NCBI RefSeq assembly: GCF_902859945.1
Contig: NZ_CADIKL010000005.1
Coordinates: 1 to 64,000 of the forward strand
DNA length: 64,000 bases
Source of the DNA: Paraburkholderia caffeinitolerans
GTDB lineage: Bacteria; Pseudomonadota; Gammaproteobacteria; Burkholderiales; Burkholderiaceae
Reading direction: 5' to 3'
A program made the position numbers and the translations under genes. How positions within the stretch are numbered: the stretch's first letter is position 1; each line of letters opens with the position of its first letter. Positions 62,826 to 64,000 of this stretch are shown here, piece after piece. Under the pieces are notes generated by a model. It was not told where the DNA came from, searched no databases, and saw only the letters and a list, made by a program, of their open reading frames with translations.

Positions 62826-63317
62826 ATGAGACACATCATTTCCGTTTTGCTGGAAAACGAGCCGGGCGCGCTTTCGCGCGTGGTCGGGCTCTTCTCGGCA
62901 CGCGGCTACAACATCGAAACCTTGACGGTGGCGCCGACCGAAGACCGTTCGCTGTCGCGCATGACCATCGTTTCCATTGGCTCGGACGACGTGATCGAAC
63001 AGATCACGAAGCATCTGAACCGCCTGATCGAGGTGGTGAAAGTGGTCGACCTGACCGAGGGCGCCCACATTGAGCGCGAGCTAATGCTGATCAAGGTCAG
63101 GGCGGTCGGCAAGGAACGCGAGGAGATGAAGCGGATGGCGGACATTTTCCGCGGCCGCATCATCGACGTCACCGAAAAGACTTACACGATCGAACTGACG
63201 GGTGCGAGCGACAAGCTCGACGCGTTCATCGAAGCGATCGACGCCGCTGCGATTCTCGAAACCGTCCGCACGGGCGGCTCGGGCATCGGGCGCGGAGAGC
63301 GCATTCTGAAGGTGTGA
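62826..63317 (+). CDS. ilvH: acetolactate synthase small (regulatory) subunit
   Basis: IlvH (163 residues) binds valine and imposes feedback inhibition on the catalytic subunit. The N-terminal ACT domain has MRHIISVLLENEPGALSRVV and GLFSARGYNIETLTVAPTED. The C-terminal domain has VDLTEGAHIERELMLIKVRA and ends with GIGRGERILKV. It matches full-length family members. A separate ilvC leader follows. Confidence 0.97.
   Translation: MRHIISVLLENEPGALSRVVGLFSARGYNIETLTVAPTEDRSLSRMTIVSIGSDDVIEQITKHLNRLIEVVKVVDLTEGAHIERELMLIKVRAVGKEREEMKRMADIFRGRIIDVTEKTYTIELTGASDKLDAFIEAIDAAAILETVRTGGSGIGRGERILKV

Positions 63318-64000
<683 letters not shown>

Overview
This window is high-GC chromosomal DNA from a betaproteobacterium, most likely Burkholderiaceae and Paraburkholderia-like. 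The evidence is a set of gene orders and families typical of that group: dnaE / WaaE-like transferase / msbA, hemF-nadD-rsfS-rlmH-maf-rng, an ECF-sigma/DUF3619/DUF3106/RDD operon, ilvI-ilvH-ilvC, and small DUF4148 and DUF6726 proteins. About 60 genes are tightly packed on both strands. No rRNA, tRNA, CRISPR array, insertion sequence or prophage gene was recognised.

Layout. 1-5.2 kb: the N-terminus of a large FtsK-like translocase (cut by the window edge), a META-domain lipoprotein, purT, a small lipoprotein, a MliC-type lysozyme inhibitor, and a long structured leader before an RNA helicase. 5.2-17.5 kb: rhlE, gluQ, trhO, dnaE, and an envelope block (LPS-core transferase, msbA, a GT4 transferase), then a DUF4148 protein. 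17.5-27.6 kb: a minus-strand housekeeping run (selU, rng, maf, rlmH, rsfS, nadD, hemF, purD, yebC, upp). 27.9-30.2 kb: a degenerate SDR, mgsA and a quinone oxidoreductase. 30.3-38.9 kb: a complete potassium-uptake locus, an unnamed 41-residue membrane peptide followed by kdpF-A-B-C and kdpD-E. 38.99-39.4 kb: a guanidine-II (mini-ykkC) riboswitch in front of a Gdx/SugE guanidinium exporter. 39.6-42.9 kb: a DUF4126 membrane protein and an FtsX-type permease.

43.0-50.6 kb is the most accessory-looking region. It is a divergent catabolic cluster: a Rieske ring-hydroxylating oxygenase (reductase, alpha, beta) with an acyl-CoA ligase and an SDR on the minus strand, opposed by an Ltp-type thiolase and a DUF35 partner on the plus strand, with a MarR regulator at the far end. 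The set suggests activation of an aromatic or polycyclic acid as a CoA thioester, ring hydroxylation and C-C cleavage. The substrate cannot be read from the sequence. This cluster is the best candidate for an undescribed system.

50.7-60.5 kb: truncated haemoglobin, AlaX, DUF924, an SDR, LOG and a TetR regulator; then a minus-strand glycolipid-type operon (metallophosphoesterase, GT4, DgkA) and an ECF-sigma operon. 60.9-64 kb: ilvI, ilvH and the start of ilvC for branched-chain amino acid synthesis, with a striking stem-loop between ilvI and ilvH.

A recurring non-coding theme is short tandem repeats with a 10-12 bp unit, close to one DNA helical turn, in the gaps before or after msbA, maf/rlmH, kdpD and the oxygenase alpha gene. 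Coordinates of small sites were read by eye. Promoters and terminators are candidates only.
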